DNA from: Megascapheus bottae
Lineage: Eukaryota > Chordata > Mammalia > Rodentia > Geomyidae
Direction: 5' to 3'
DNA length: 64,000 bases
NCBI GenBank assembly: GCA_024803745.1
Contig: JANJXV010001803.1
Span: 1-64,000 of the forward strand
Part shown: in pieces, positions 24,300 to 36,814 of the stretch
How the letters are laid out: every line of letters starts with the position of its first letter
Position numbering within the stretch: position 1 is the first letter of the stretch
The notes under the pieces: generated by a model
The model's database searches: none
What the model was told of the DNA's origin: nothing
What the model saw: only the letters and a program-made list of their open reading frames with translations
Program-made: the position numbers and the translations under genes

Positions 24300-27200
24300 T
24301 AGAATGGAGGTGTGTGAAGTCATAGAATGGAGTTGTGTGAAGTCATAGAATGGAAGTGTGTGAAGTCATAGAATGGAGGTGTGTGATGTCACAGAATGGA
24401 GGTGTGTGACATCACAGAATGGAGGAGTGTGAACTCAAAATGGAGGTGTGTAAAGTCACAGAATAGAGGTGTGTGAAGTCATAGAATGGAATTGTGTGAA
24501 GTCATAGAATGGAGGTGTGTGGAGTCACAGAATGGAGGGTATGAGGTCATAGAATGGAGGTGTGTGCAGTCACAGAATTGAGGTGTTTGAAGTCATATAT
24601 TGGAGGTGTGTGAAGTCAAAATGGATGTGTGAAGTCATAGAATGGAGGTGTGTGAAATCATAGAATGAGGGTGTGTGAGGTCATAGAATGGAGGTGTGTG
24701 AAGTCACAGAATGGAGGTGTGTGAAGTCATAAAATGGAGGTGGGTGAAGTCATAGAAAGGAGGTGTGGGAAGTCATAGAATGGAGGATTGTGAAGTCATA
24801 GAGTGGAGGTGAGTGAAGTCATATATTCGAGGTCTGTGAAGTCATAGAATGGAGGTGTGTGAAGTCAGAATGGAGGTGTGTGAAGTCATAGAATGGAGGT
24901 TTGTGAACTCACAGAATGGAGGTGTGTGATGTCACAATGGAAGTGTGTGAAGTCATAGAATGGAGGTGTGTGAAGTCACAGAATGGAGGTGTGCGAAGTC
25001 AAAATGAAGGTGTGTGACGTCATAAAATGGAGGTGTGTGAAGTCATAGAATGGAGGTGTGTGAAATCATAGAATGGAGGTTTGTGAAGTCACAGAATGGA
25101 GGTGTGTGAACTCAGAATGGAGGTGTGTGAAGTCAGAGAGTGAAGGTGTGTGAAGTCATAGCATGGAGGTATGTGAAATCATAGAATGGAAGTGTGTGAA
25201 GTCATAGAATGGAGGTGTGTGAAATCACAGAATTGAGGTGTTTGAAGTCATATATTATAGGTGTGTGAAGTCAAAATGGATGTTTGAAGTCATAGAATGT
25301 TGGTCTGTGAAATCATAGAATGAGGGTGTGTGAGGTCATAGAATGGAGGTGTGTGAAGTCACAGAATGGAGCTGTGTGAAGTTATTAAATGGAGGTGTGT
25401 GAAGTCATAGAATGGAAGTGTGTGAAGTCATAGAATGGAGGTGCGTGAAGTCATATAATGGATGTTTCTGAAGGAAAAGTGAAGGTGTGTGAAGTCATAG
25501 AATGGAGGTGTGTGAAGTCAGAGAATGGAGGTTTGTGGAGTCAGAATGGAGGTGGGTAGTCATAGATTGGAGGTGGGTTACGTCATAGGAAGGAGGTGTG
25601 GTAAGTCATAGAATGGAGGAGTGTGAAGTCATAGAGTGCAGGTGAGTGAAGTCACAGATTCGAGGTCTGTGAAGTCATAGAATGGAGGTGTGTGATGTCA
25701 GAATAGAGGTGTGCAAAGTCATAGAATAGAGGTGTGTGATGTCAGAATGGAGGTGTGTGAAGTCACAGATGGAGTTGTGTGAAGTCGTAGTATGGAGGTG
25801 TGTGAATTCAGAATGGAGGTGTGTGAAGTCATAGAATGGAGGTGTGTGAAGTCATAGAATGGAGGTGTGTGAAGTCATATAATGGAGGTGTGTGAAGTGA
25901 CAGAATGGAGGTGTGTGAAGTCAGAATGGAGGTGTGAAGTCATAGAATGGAGGTGGGTGAAGTCATAGAATGGAGGTTTGTGAAATCATAGAATGGAGGT
26001 GTGTGAAGTCACATAATGGAGGTGTGGGAAGTCACAGAATGGAGGTGTGTGAAGTCATAGAATGGAGGTGTTTGAACTCATAGAATGGAGGTGTGTGACA
26101 TCACAAAGGAAGTGTGTGAAGTCATAGAATGGAGGTGTGTGAAGTCACAGAATGGAGATGTGAGAAGCCAAAATGGAGGTGTGTGACGTCACAGAATGGA
26201 GGTGTGTGAAGTCAGAATGGAGGTGCGTAAAGTCACAGAATGGAGGTTTGTGAAGTCACAGAGTGGAGGTGTGTGAACTCAGAATGGAGGTGTGTGAAGT
26301 CACAGAATGGAGGTGTGTGAAGTCATAGCATGGAGGTATATGAAATCATAGAATGGAAGTGTGTGAAGTCATAGAATGAAAGTGTGTGAAGTCATAGGAT
26401 GGAGGTCTGTGAAGTCACAGAATGGAAGGTATGAACTCATAGAATGGAGGTGTGTGAAGTCACAGAATTGAGGTGTTTGAAGTCATATATTGGAGGTGTG
26501 TGAAGTCAAAATGGATGTGTGAAGTCATAGAATGGAGGTGTGTGAAATCATAGAATGAGGGTGTGTGAGGTCATAGAATGGAGGTGTGTGAAGTCACAGA
26601 ATGGAGGTGTGTGAAGTCATAAAATGGAGGTGGGTGAAGTCATAGAAAGGAGGTGTGGGAAGTCATAGATTGGAGGAGTGTGAAGTATTAGAGTGGAGGT
26701 GAGTGAAGTCACATATTCGAGGTCTGTGAAGTCACAGAGTGGAGGTGTGTGAACTCAGAATGGGGGTGTGTGAAGTCACAGAATGGAGGTGTGTGGAGTC
26801 ATAGCATGGAGGTATGTGAAAGCACAGAATGGAAGTGTGTGAAGACATAAAATGGAGGTGTGTGAAGTCACAGAATGAATGTGTGTGAAGTCATAGAATG
26901 GAGGTGTGTGAAGTCACAGAAGGGATGTATGCGAAGTCACATAATGGAGGTGTGTGAAGTCATAGAATTGAGGTGTGAGAAATCACAGAATGGAGGTTTG
27001 TGAAGTCACAGAATGGAGGTGTGTGAAGTCACAGAATGGAGGTTGTGAAGTCATAGAATGGAGGTATGTGAAGTCAAATTGAAGGGGTGTGAAGTCGGAT
27101 AATGGAGGTGTGTGAAGTCACAGAATGGAGGTGGGTGAAGTCACAGAAAGAAGGTGTGTGAAGTCACAGAATGGAGGTGTGTGAAGTCATAGAATGGAAG

Positions 27201-27390
27201 TGTGTGAAGTCATAGAATGGAGGTGTGTGAAGTCAGAATGGAGGTGTGTGAAGTCACCGAATGGAGGTGTGTGAACTCCGAATGGAGGTGTGTGAAGTCA
27301 CATAATGGAGGTTTGCGAAGTCATAGAATGGATGTGTGTGAAGTCATAGAATGGATGTTTCTGAATTAAGAATGAAGGTGTGTGAAGTCA
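24300..27390 (+). repeat. B2 3,091-bp HOR, copy 1
   Basis: GATGTCACAGAATGG with the following GACATCACAG unit lies at 24,385 and again at 27,476, an offset of 3,091. The ATTCGAGGTCTG monomers at about 24,825 and 25,657 recur at about 27,916 and 28,748 with the same offset. Later in the copy the offset shrinks to about 2,970-2,980, so the second copy lost several monomers net. Ends are accurate to roughly 50 bp. Confidence 0.78.
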
Positions 27391-30360
27391 TAGAATGGAG
27401 GTGTGTGAAGTCATAGAATGGAGGTGTGTGAAGTCATAGAATGGAAGTGTGTGAAGTCATAGAATGGAGGTGTGTGATGTCACAGAATGGAGGTGTGTGA
27501 CATCACAGAATGGAGGAGTGTGAACTCAAAATGGAGGTGTGTAAAGTCACAGAATAGAGGTGTGTGAAGTCATAGAATGGAATTGTGTGAAGTCATAGAA
27601 TGGAGGTGTGTGGAGTCACAGAATGGAGGGTATGAGGTCATAGAATGGAGGTGTGTGAAGTCACAGAATTGAGGTGTTTGAAGTCATATATTGGAGGTGT
27701 GTGAAGTCAAAATGGATGTGTGAAGTCATAGAATGGAGTTGTGTGAAATCATAGAATGAGGGTGTGTGAGGTCATAGAATGGAGTTGTGTGAAGTCACAG
27801 AATGGAGGTGTGTGAAGTCATAAAATGGAGGTGGGTGAAGTCATAGAAAGGAGGTGTGGGAAGTCATAGAATGGAGGAGTGTGAAGTCATAGAGTGGAGG
27901 TGAGTGAAGTCATATATTCGAGGTCTGTGAAGTCATAGAATGGAGGTGTGTGAAGTCAGAATGGAGGTGTGTGAAGTATAGAATGGAGGTTTGTGAACTC
28001 ACAGAATGGAGGTGTGTGATGTCACAATGGAAGTGTGTGAAGTCATAGAATGGAGGTGTGTGAAGTCACAGAATGGAGGTGTGAGAAGTCAAAATGGAGG
28101 TGTGTGACGTCATAAAATGGAGGTGTGTGAAGTCATAGAATGGAGGTGTGTGAAATCATAAAATGGAGGTTTGTGAAGTCACAGAATGGAGGTGTGTGAA
28201 CTCAGAATGGAGGTGTGTGAAGTCACAGAATGAAGGTGTGTGAAGTCATAGCATGGAGGTATGTGAAATCATAGAATGGATGTGTGTGAAGTCATAGAAT
28301 GGAGGTGTGTGAAATCACAGAATTGAGGTGTTTGAAGTCATATATTAGAGGTGTGTGAAGTCAAAATGGATGTTTGAAGTCATAGAATGGAGGTATATGA
28401 AATCATAGAATGAGGGTGTGTGAGGTCATAGAATGGAGGTGTGTGAAGTCACAGAATGGAGCTGTGTGAAGTTATAAAATGGAGGTGTGTGAAGTCATAG
28501 AATGGAAGTGTGTGAAGTCATAGAATGGAGGTGCGTGAAGTCATATAATGGATGTTTCTGAAGGAAAAATGAAGGTGTGTGAAGTCATAGAATGGAGGTG
28601 TGTGAAGTCAGAGAATGGAGGTTTGTGGAGTCAGAATGGAGTTGGGTAGTCATAGATTGGAGGTGGGTTACGTCATAGAAAGGAGGTGTGGTAAGTCATA
28701 GAATGGAGGAGTGTGAAGTCATAGAGTGCAGGTGAGTGAAGTCAGAGATTCGAGGTCTGTGAAGTCATAGAATGGAGGTGTGTGATGTCAGAATTGAGGT
28801 GTGCAAAGTCATAGAATAGAGGTGTGTGACGTCAGAATGGAGGTGTGTGAAGTCATAGATGGAGTTGTGTGAAGTCGTAGTATGGAGGTGTGTGAAGTCA
28901 CAGAATGGAGGTGTGTTAAGTCATAGAATGGAGGTGTGTGAAGTTATAGAATGGATGTTTGTAAAGTAAGAATGGAGGTGTGTGAAGTCATAGAATGGAG
29001 CTGTGTGAAGTCAGAATGGAGGTGTGTGAAGTCACAGAATGGAGTTGTGTGAAGTCATAGAATGGAGGTGTGTGAAGTCATAGAATGTATGTTTGGGAAG
29101 TAAGAAGAAGGTGTGTGAAGTCATAGAATGGAGGTGTGTGAAGTCATAGAATGTATGTTTGTGAAGTAAGAAGAAGGTGTGTGAAGTCATAGAATGGAGG
29201 TGTGTGAAGTCACAGAATGGAGGTGTGTGAAGTCATAGAATGGAGGTGTGTGAAGTCATAGAATGGAGGTGTGTGAAGTCATATAATGGAGGTGTGTGAA
29301 GTGACAGAATGGAGGTGTGTGAAGTCAGAATGGAGGTGTGAAGTCATAGAATGGAGGTGGGTGAAGTCATCGAATGGAGGTTTGTGAAATCATAGAATGG
29401 AGGTGTGTGAAGTCACATAATGGAGGTGTGGGAAGTCACAGAATGGAGGTGTGTGAAGTCATAGAATGGAGGTGTGTGAACTCATAGAATGGAGGTGTGT
29501 GACGTCACAAAGGAAGTGTGTGAAGTCATAGAATGGAGGTGTGTGAAGTCAAAATGGATGTGTGAAGTCGTAGAATGGAGGTGTGTGAAGTCATAAAATG
29601 GAGGTGGGTGAAGTCATAGAAAGGAGGTGTGGGAAGTCATAGATTGGAGGAGTGTGAAGTATTAGAGTGGAGGTGAGTGAAGTCACATATTCGAGGTCTG
29701 TGAAGTCACAGAGTGGAGGTGTGTGAACTCAGAATGGGGGTGTGTGAAGTCAAAGAATGGAGGTGTGTGGAGTCATAGCATGGAGGTATGTGAAATCACA
29801 GAATGGAAGTGTGTGAAGACATAAAATGGAGGTGTGTGAAGTCACAGAATGAATGTTTGTGAAGTCATAGAATGGAGGTGTGTGAAGTCACAGAAGGGAT
29901 GTATGCGAAGTCACATAATGGAGGTGTGTGAAGTCATAGAATTGAGGTGTGAGAAATCATAGAATGGAGGATTGTGAAGTCACAGAATGGAGGTGTGTGA
30001 AGTCACAGAATGGAGGTTGTGAAGTCATAGAATGGAGGTATGTGAAGTCAAATTGAAGGGGTGTGAAGTCGGATAATGGAGGTGTGTGAAGTCACAGAAT
30101 GGAGGTGGGTGAAGTCACAGAAAGGAGGTGTGTGAAGTCACAGAATGGAGGTGTGTGAAGTCATAGAATGGAAGTGTGTGAAGTCATAGAATGGAGGTGT
30201 GTGAAGTCAGAATGGAGGTGTGTGAAGTCACCGAATGGAGGTGTGTGAACTCCGAATGGAGGTGTGTGAAGTCACATAATGGAGGTTTGCGAAGTCATAG
30301 AATGGAGGTGTGTGAAGTCATAGAATGGATGTTTCTGAATTAAGAATGAAGGTATGTGAA
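27391..30360 (+). repeat. B2 3,091-bp HOR, copy 2
   Basis: This is the partner of 24,300-27,390. It differs by whole-monomer gains and losses between about 28,900 and 29,600, including two close GTATGTTTGTGAAGTAAGAAG-like monomers (about 29,080 and 29,150) and a shortened run near 29,560. Single substitutions are scattered. The match ends near 30,360, where a TCATACAATGG monomer leads into a different order. Confidence 0.74.
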
Positions 30361-30930
30361 GTCATACAATGGAGGTGTGTGATGTCATAGAATGGAGGTG
30401 TGTGAAGTCATAGAATGGAGGTGGGTGAAGTCACGGAAGGGAGGTGTGTGAAATCACAGAATGGAGGTGTGTGAAGTCACAGAATGGAGGTGTGTGAAGT
30501 CACAGAATGGAGGTCTGTGAAGTCATAGAATGGAGGTGTGTGAAGTCATAGAATGGATGTTTCTGAAGGAAAAATGAAGGTGTGTGAAGTCACAGAATTG
30601 AGGTGTATGAAGTCAGAGAAAGGAGGTGTGGGAAGTCACAATGGAGGTGGGTAGTCATAGATTGGAGATGGGTGACGTCATAGAAAGGAGGTGTGGTAAG
30701 TCATCGAATGGAGGAGTGTGAAGTCATATACTGCAGGTGAGTGAAGTCACAGATTCGAGGTCTGTGAAGTCATAGATTGGAGGGGGGTGATGTCAGAATG
30801 GAGGTGTGCGAAGTCATAGAATAGAGGTGTGTGATGTCAGAATGGAGGTGTGTGAAGTCATAGATGGAGTTGTGTGAAGTCATAGTATGGAGGTGTGTGA
30901 AACCATAGAATGGAGTTTTGTGAAGTCACA

Positions 30931-31694
30931 GAATGGAGCTGTGTGAATTCAGAATGGAGGTGTGTGAAGTAATAGAATGGAGGTGTGTGAAGTCAAAATG
31001 GATGTGTGAAGTCATAGAATGGAGGTGTGTGAAATCATAGAATGAGGGTGTGTGAGGTCATAGAATGGAGGAGTGTGAAGTCACAGAATGGAGGTGTGTG
31101 AAGTCATAAAATGGAGGTGGGTAGAGTCATAGAAAGGAGGTGTGGAAAGTCATAGAATGGAGGACTGTGAAGTCATAGAGTGGAGGTGAGTGAAGTCACA
31201 TATTCGAGGTCTGTGAAGTCATAGAATGGAGGTGTGTGAAGTCAGAATGGAGGTGTGTGAAGTCATAGATGGGAGGTGTGTGAACTCATAGAATGGAGGT
31301 GTGTGACGTCACAATGGAAGTGTGTGAAGTCACAGAATGGAGGTGTGTAAAGTCATGGACTGGAGGTGTGTGAAGTTATACAATGGATGTGTGTAAAGTA
31401 AGAATGAAGGTGTGTGAAGTCAGAGAATGGAGCTTTGTGAAGTCAGAATGGAGGTGTGTGAAGTCACAGAATGGAGGTGTGTGAAGTCACAGAATGGATG
31501 TGTGTGAAGTCATAGAATGGAGGTATGTGAAGTCACAGAATGCAGGTGTGTGAAGTCACAGAATGGAGGTGTGTGAAGTCACAGAATGGAAGTGTGTGAA
31601 GTCATAGAATTGAGGTGTGTGAAGTCAGAATCGAGGTTTGTGAAGTCACAGAATGGAGGTGTGTGAACTCCGAATGGAGGTGTGTGAAGTCACA
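30931..31694 (+). repeat. B2 764-bp tandem duplication, copy 1
   Basis: The unit begins at GAATGGAGCTGTGTGAATTC (30,931) and the same run restarts at 31,695, giving a period of 764 bp. The intervening order (AAAATGGATGTGTG, GAGGGTGTGTGAGG, TGGGTAGAGTCATAG, GGACTGTGAAG, ATTCGAGGTCTG, ACTGGAGG) is the same in both copies, and I saw no difference in the lines compared. Confidence 0.88.
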
Positions 31695-32458
31695 GAATGG
31701 AGCTGTGTGAATTCAGAATGGAGGTGTGTGAAGTAATAGAATGGAGGTGTGTGAAGTCAAAATGGATGTGTGAAGTCATAGAATGGAGGTGTGTGAAATC
31801 ATAGAATGAGGGTGTGTGAGGTCATAGAATGGAGGAGTGTGAAGTCACAGAATGGAGGTGTGTGAAGTCATAAAATGGAGGTGGGTAGAGTCATAGAAAG
31901 GAGGTGTGGAAAGTCATAGAATGGAGGACTGTGAAGTCATAGAGTGGAGGTGAGTGAAGTCACATATTCGAGGTCTGTGAAGTCATAGAATGGAGGTGTG
32001 TGAAGTCAGAATGGAGGTGTGTGAAGTCATAGATGGGAGGTGTGTGAACTCATAGAATGGAGGTGTGTGACGTCACAATGGAAGTGTGTGAAGTCACAGA
32101 ATGGAGGTGTGTAAAGTCATGGACTGGAGGTGTGTGAAGTTATACAATGGATGTGTGTAAAGTAAGAATGAAGGTGTGTGAAGTCAGAGAATGGAGCTTT
32201 GTGAAGTCAGAATGGAGGTGTGTGAAGTCACAGAATGGAGGTGTGTGAAGTCACAGAATGGATGTGTGTGAAGTCATAGAATGGAGGTATGTGAAGTCAC
32301 AGAATGCAGGTGTGTGAAGTCACAGAATGGAGGTGTGTGAAGTCACAGAATGGAAGTGTGTGAAGTCATAGAATTGAGGTGTGTGAAGTCAGAATCGAGG
32401 TTTGTGAAGTCACAGAATGGAGGTGTGTGAACTCCGAATGGAGGTGTGTGAAGTCACA
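31695..32458 (+). repeat. B2 764-bp tandem duplication, copy 2
   Basis: This directly abuts copy 1. Beyond its end (about 32,458) the sequence continues GGAGGTTTGCGAAG, where copy 1 instead restarts with GGAGCTGTG. The junction falls inside a TGTGAAGTCACAGAATGGAG stretch common to both, consistent with one in-register unequal exchange. Confidence 0.88.
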
Positions 32459-34179
32459 GAATGGAGGTTTGCGAAGTCATAGAATGGAGGTGTGTGAAGA
32501 CAAAATTGTGGTGTGTGAACTCATAGAATGGATGTGTGTGAACAATAGAATGGAGGTGTGTGAAGTCGTGGAATGGAGGTGTGTGAAGTCAAAGAATGGA
32601 GGTGTGTGAAGTCAAACAATGGTGGTGTTTAAAGTCACAGAATGGAGGTGTGTGAAGTCACAGAATGGAAGTGTGTGAAGTCAAAACGGAGGTGTGTGAA
32701 CTCAAAGAATGGAGGTGTGTGAAGTCACAGAATGGAGGTGTGTGAAATCAAAATGGTGGTGTGTGAAATCACAAATGGAGGTGTGTGAAGTCACAGAATG
32801 TAGGTGTGTGAAGTCAAAATGGAGGTGTGTGAAGTCATAGAATGGAAGTGTGTGAAGTCATAGAATGGAGGTGTGTGAAATCATAGATTGAGTGTGTGTG
32901 AGGTCATAGAATGGAGGTGTGTGAATTCACAGAATGGAGGTGTGTGAAGTCATAAAATGGAGGTGTGTGAAGTCATAGAAAGGAGGTGTGGGAAGTCATA
33001 GAATGGAGAAGTGTGAAGTCATAGAGTGGAGGTGAGTGAAGTCACATATTCGAGGTCTGTGAAGTCATAGAATGGAGGTGTGTGAAGTCAGAATGGAGGT
33101 GGGTGAAGTCATAGAATGGATGTGTGTGAACTCATAGAATGGAGGTGTGTGATGTCACAATGGAAGTGTGTGAAATCATAGAATGGAGGGGTGTGAAGTC
33201 AAAGAATGGAGGTGTGAGAAGTCAAAATGGAGGTGTGTGACGTCATAAAATGGAGGTGTGTGAAGTCACAGAATGGAGGTGTGTGAAATCATAGAATGGA
33301 GGTTTGTGAAGTCACAGAATGGAGGTGAATGAACTCAGAATGGAGGTGTGTGAAGTCACAGAATGGAGGTGTGTGAAGTCATAGAATGGAGGTGTGTGAA
33401 ATCATAGAATGGAGGTTTGTGAAGTCACAGAATGGAGGTGTGTGAACTCAGAATGGAGGTGTGTGAAGTCACAGAATGGAGGTGTGTGAAGTCATAGCAT
33501 GGAGGTATGTGAAATCATAGAATGGAAGTGTGTGAAGTCATAGAATGGAAGTGTGTGAAGTCATAGAATGGAGGTGTGTGAAGTCAGAATGGAGATGTGT
33601 GACGTCACAGAATGGAGGTTTGTGAAGTCATAGAATGGAGGTGTGTGAAGTCATAGAATGGATGTTTCTGAAGGAAAAATGAAGGTGTGTGAAGTCAAAG
33701 AATGGAGGTGTGTGAAGTCAGAGAATGGAGGTGTGTGAAGTCAGAATGGAGGTGGGTAGTCATAGATTGGAGGTGGGTGACGTCAATGAAAGGAGGTGTG
33801 GTAAGTCATAGAATGGAGGAGTGTGAAGTCATAGAGGGCAGGTGAGGGAAGTCACAGATTCGAGGTCTGTGAAGTCATAGAATAGAGGTGTGTGATGTCA
33901 GAATGGAGGTGTGCGAAGTCATAGAATAGAGGTGTGTGATGTCAGAATGGAGTTGTGTGAAGTCATAGATGGAGTTGTGTGAAGTCGTAGTACGGAGATG
34001 TGTGAAACCATAGAATGGAGTTTTGTGAAGTCACAGAATGGAGCTGTGTGAATTCAGAATATAGGTCTGTGAAGTAATAGAATGGAGGTGTGTGAAGTCA
34101 GAATGGAGGTGTGTGAACTCATAGAATGGACGTATGTGACGTCACAATGGAAGTGGGTGAAGTCATAGAATGGAGGTGT

Positions 34180-36814
34180 GTGAAATCACAGAATGGAGCT
34201 GTGTGAAGTCATAGAATGGAAGTGTGTGAAGTCATAGAATTGAGGTGTGTGAAGTTATAGAATGGATGTTTGTAAAGTAAGAATGGAGGTGTGTGAAGTC
34301 ATAGAATGGAGCTGTGTGAAGTCAGAATGGAGGTGTGTGAAGTCACAGAATGGAGGTGTGTGAAGGCACAGAATGGAGGTGTGTGAAGTCACAGAATGGA
34401 AGTGTGTGAAGTCATAGAATTGAGGTGTGTGAAGTCAGAATGGAGGTGTGTGAACTCCGAATGGAGGTGTGTGAAGTCACAGAATGGAGATTTGCGAAGT
34501 CATAGAATGGAGGTGTGTGAAGACAAAATTGTAGTGTGTGAACTCATAGAATGGATGTGTGTGAACTAATAGAATGGAGGTGTGTAAAGTCGTGGAATGG
34601 AGGTGTGTGAAGTCAAAGAATGGAGGTGTGAGAAGTCAAACAATGGTGGTGTGTGAAGTCACAGAATGGAGGAGTGTGAAGTCACAGAATGGAGGGTATG
34701 AGGTCATAGAATGCAGGTATGTGAAGTCACAGAATTGAGGTGTTTGAAGTCATATATTGGAGGTGTGTGAAGTCAAAATGGATGTGTAAAGTCATAGAAT
34801 GGAGTTGTGTGAAATCATAGAATGAGGGTGTGTGAGGTCATAGAATGGAAGTGTGTGAAGTCACAGAATGGAGGTGTGTGAAGCCATAAAATGGAGGTGG
34901 GTGAAGTCATAGAAAGGAGGTGTGGGAAGTCATAGAATGGAGGAGTGTGAAGTCATAGAGTGGAGGTGAGGAAGTCATATATTCGAGGTGTGTGAAGTCA
35001 AAGAATGGAGGTGTGTGAAGTCAGAATGGAGGTGTGTGAAGTCATAGAATGGAGATTTGTGAACTCATAGAATGGAGGTGTGTGATGTCACAATGGAAGT
35101 GTGTGAAGTCATAGAACGGAGGTGTGTGAAATCACAGAATTGAGGTGTTTGAAGTCATATATTAGAGGTGTGTGCAGTCAAAATGGATGTTTGAAGTCAT
35201 AGAATGGAGGTCTGTGAAATCATAGAATGAGGGTGTGTGAGGTCATAGAATGGAGGTGCGTGAAGTCACAGAATGGAGGTGTGTGAAGTTATAAAATGGA
35301 GGTGTGTGACGTTATAAAATGGAAGTGTGTGAAGTCATACAATGGAGGTGTGTGAAGTCACAGAATGTAGGTGTGTGAAGTCACAGTATGGAGGTGTGTG
35401 AACTCAGAATGGAGGTTTGCGAAGTCACAGAATGGAGGTGTGTGAAGTCATAGAATGGAAGTGTGTGAAGTCATAGAATGGAGGTGTGTGAAGTCAGAAT
35501 GGATATGTGTGACGTCACCGAATGGATTTGTGTCAACTCAGAATGGAGGTGTGTGAAGTCACAAATTGGAGGTTTGTGAAGTCATAGAATGGAGGTGTGT
35601 GAAGTCATAGAATGGATGTTTCTGAAGGAAAAATGAAGGTGTGTGAAGTCAAAGAATGGAGCTGTGTGAAGTCAGAATTGAGGTGTGTGAAGTCACAGAA
35701 TGGAGGTGTGTGAAGTCATAGAATGGAGGTGTGTGAAGTCATAGAATGGAGGTGTGTGAAGTCATATAATGGAGGTGTGTGAAGTGACAGAATGGAGGTT
35801 TGTGAAGTCAGAATGGAGGTGTGAAGTCATAGAATGGAGGTGGGTGAAGTCATAGAATGGAGGTGTGTGAAATCATAGAATGGAGGTGTGTAAAATCACA
35901 TAATGCAGGTGTGGGAAGTCACAGAATGGAGGTGTGTGACGTCACATAATGGACATGTGTGAAGTCAGAATGGAGGTGTGTAAAGTCACAGAATGGAGGT
36001 GTGTGAAGTCATAGAACGGAAGTGTGTGAAGTCATAGAATGGAGGTCTGTGAAGTCATAGCATGGAGGTATGTGAAATCATAGAATGGAAGTGTGTGAAG
36101 TCATAGAATGGAGGTGGGTGAAGTCACAGAATGAAGGTGATTGAAGTCATAGAATGGAGGTGTGTGAATTCACAGAAGGGATGTGTGTGAAGTCACATAA
36201 TGGAGGTGTGTGAAGTCAAGGAATGGAGGTGTGTGAAGTCATAGAATGGAAGTGTGTGAAGTCATAGAATGGAGGTGTGTGAAGTCAGAATGGAGGTGTG
36301 TGAAGTCACCGAATGGAGGTGTGTGAACTCCGAATGGAGGTGAGTGAAGTCACAGAATGGAGGTTTGCGAAGTCATAGAATGGAGGTGTGTGAAGTCATA
36401 GAATGGATGTTTCTGAATTAAGAATGAAGGTGTGTGAAGTCATAGAATGGAGGTGTGTGAAGACAAAATTTTGGTGTTGAACTCATAGAATGGATGTTTG
36501 TGAACTAATAGAATGGAGGTGTTTGAAGTCGTGGAATGGAGGTGTGTGAAGTCAAAGAATGGAAGTGTGTGAAGTCAAACAATGGTGGTTTCTGAAGTCA
36601 CAGAATGGAGGTGTGTGAAGTCACAGAATGGAATTGTGTGAAGTCAAAACGGAGGTGTGTGATGTCAAAGAATGGAGGTGTGTGAAGTCACAGAATGGTG
36701 GTGTGTGAAATCAAAATGGTGTTGTGTGAAATCACAAATGGAGATGTGTGAAGTCACAGAATGTAGGTGTGTGAAGTCAAAATGGAGTTGTGTGAAGTCA
36801 AAGAATGGAGGTGA
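34180..36814 (+). repeat. B2 2,635-bp tandem duplication, copy 1
   Basis: The offset to the next copy is 2,635 at every place measured: GTGTGTGAACTCCG at 34,446 and 37,081, GATGTTTCTGAAGG at 35,615 and 38,250, and GACAAAATTTT at 36,462 and 39,097. Rare variants such as GTCAACTCAG, GGACATGTG, GGTGCGTG and GGAATTGTG occur in both. The first mismatch upstream is at 34,179 (T) against 36,814 (A). Confidence 0.92.
36410..36530 (+). repeat. Marker run GAATTAAGAATG / GACAAAATTTTGGTG
   Basis: This is one example of a B-specific five-monomer run: TTTCTGAATTAAGAATGAAG, a consensus unit, GACAAAATTTTGGTGTTG (shortened by about 2 bp), GGATGTTTGTG and ACTAATAG or ACTACTAG. It recurs at 9,601, 16,664, 39,097, 42,566, 45,114, 49,853, 53,138 and 57,071. 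It served as the main anchor for measuring HOR offsets. ACTACTAG is found only in the last four copies and so marks a B3 sublineage. Confidence 0.82.

Noticed and set aside
32379..32609. Longest open frame of the window (76 codons)
   Set aside because: It starts inside a GAAGTCAGAATCGAGG monomer and ends at a normal monomer stop. The composition is entirely monomer-derived, and its beginning has no equal open counterpart in the 764-bp sister copy, which diverges at about 31,694.
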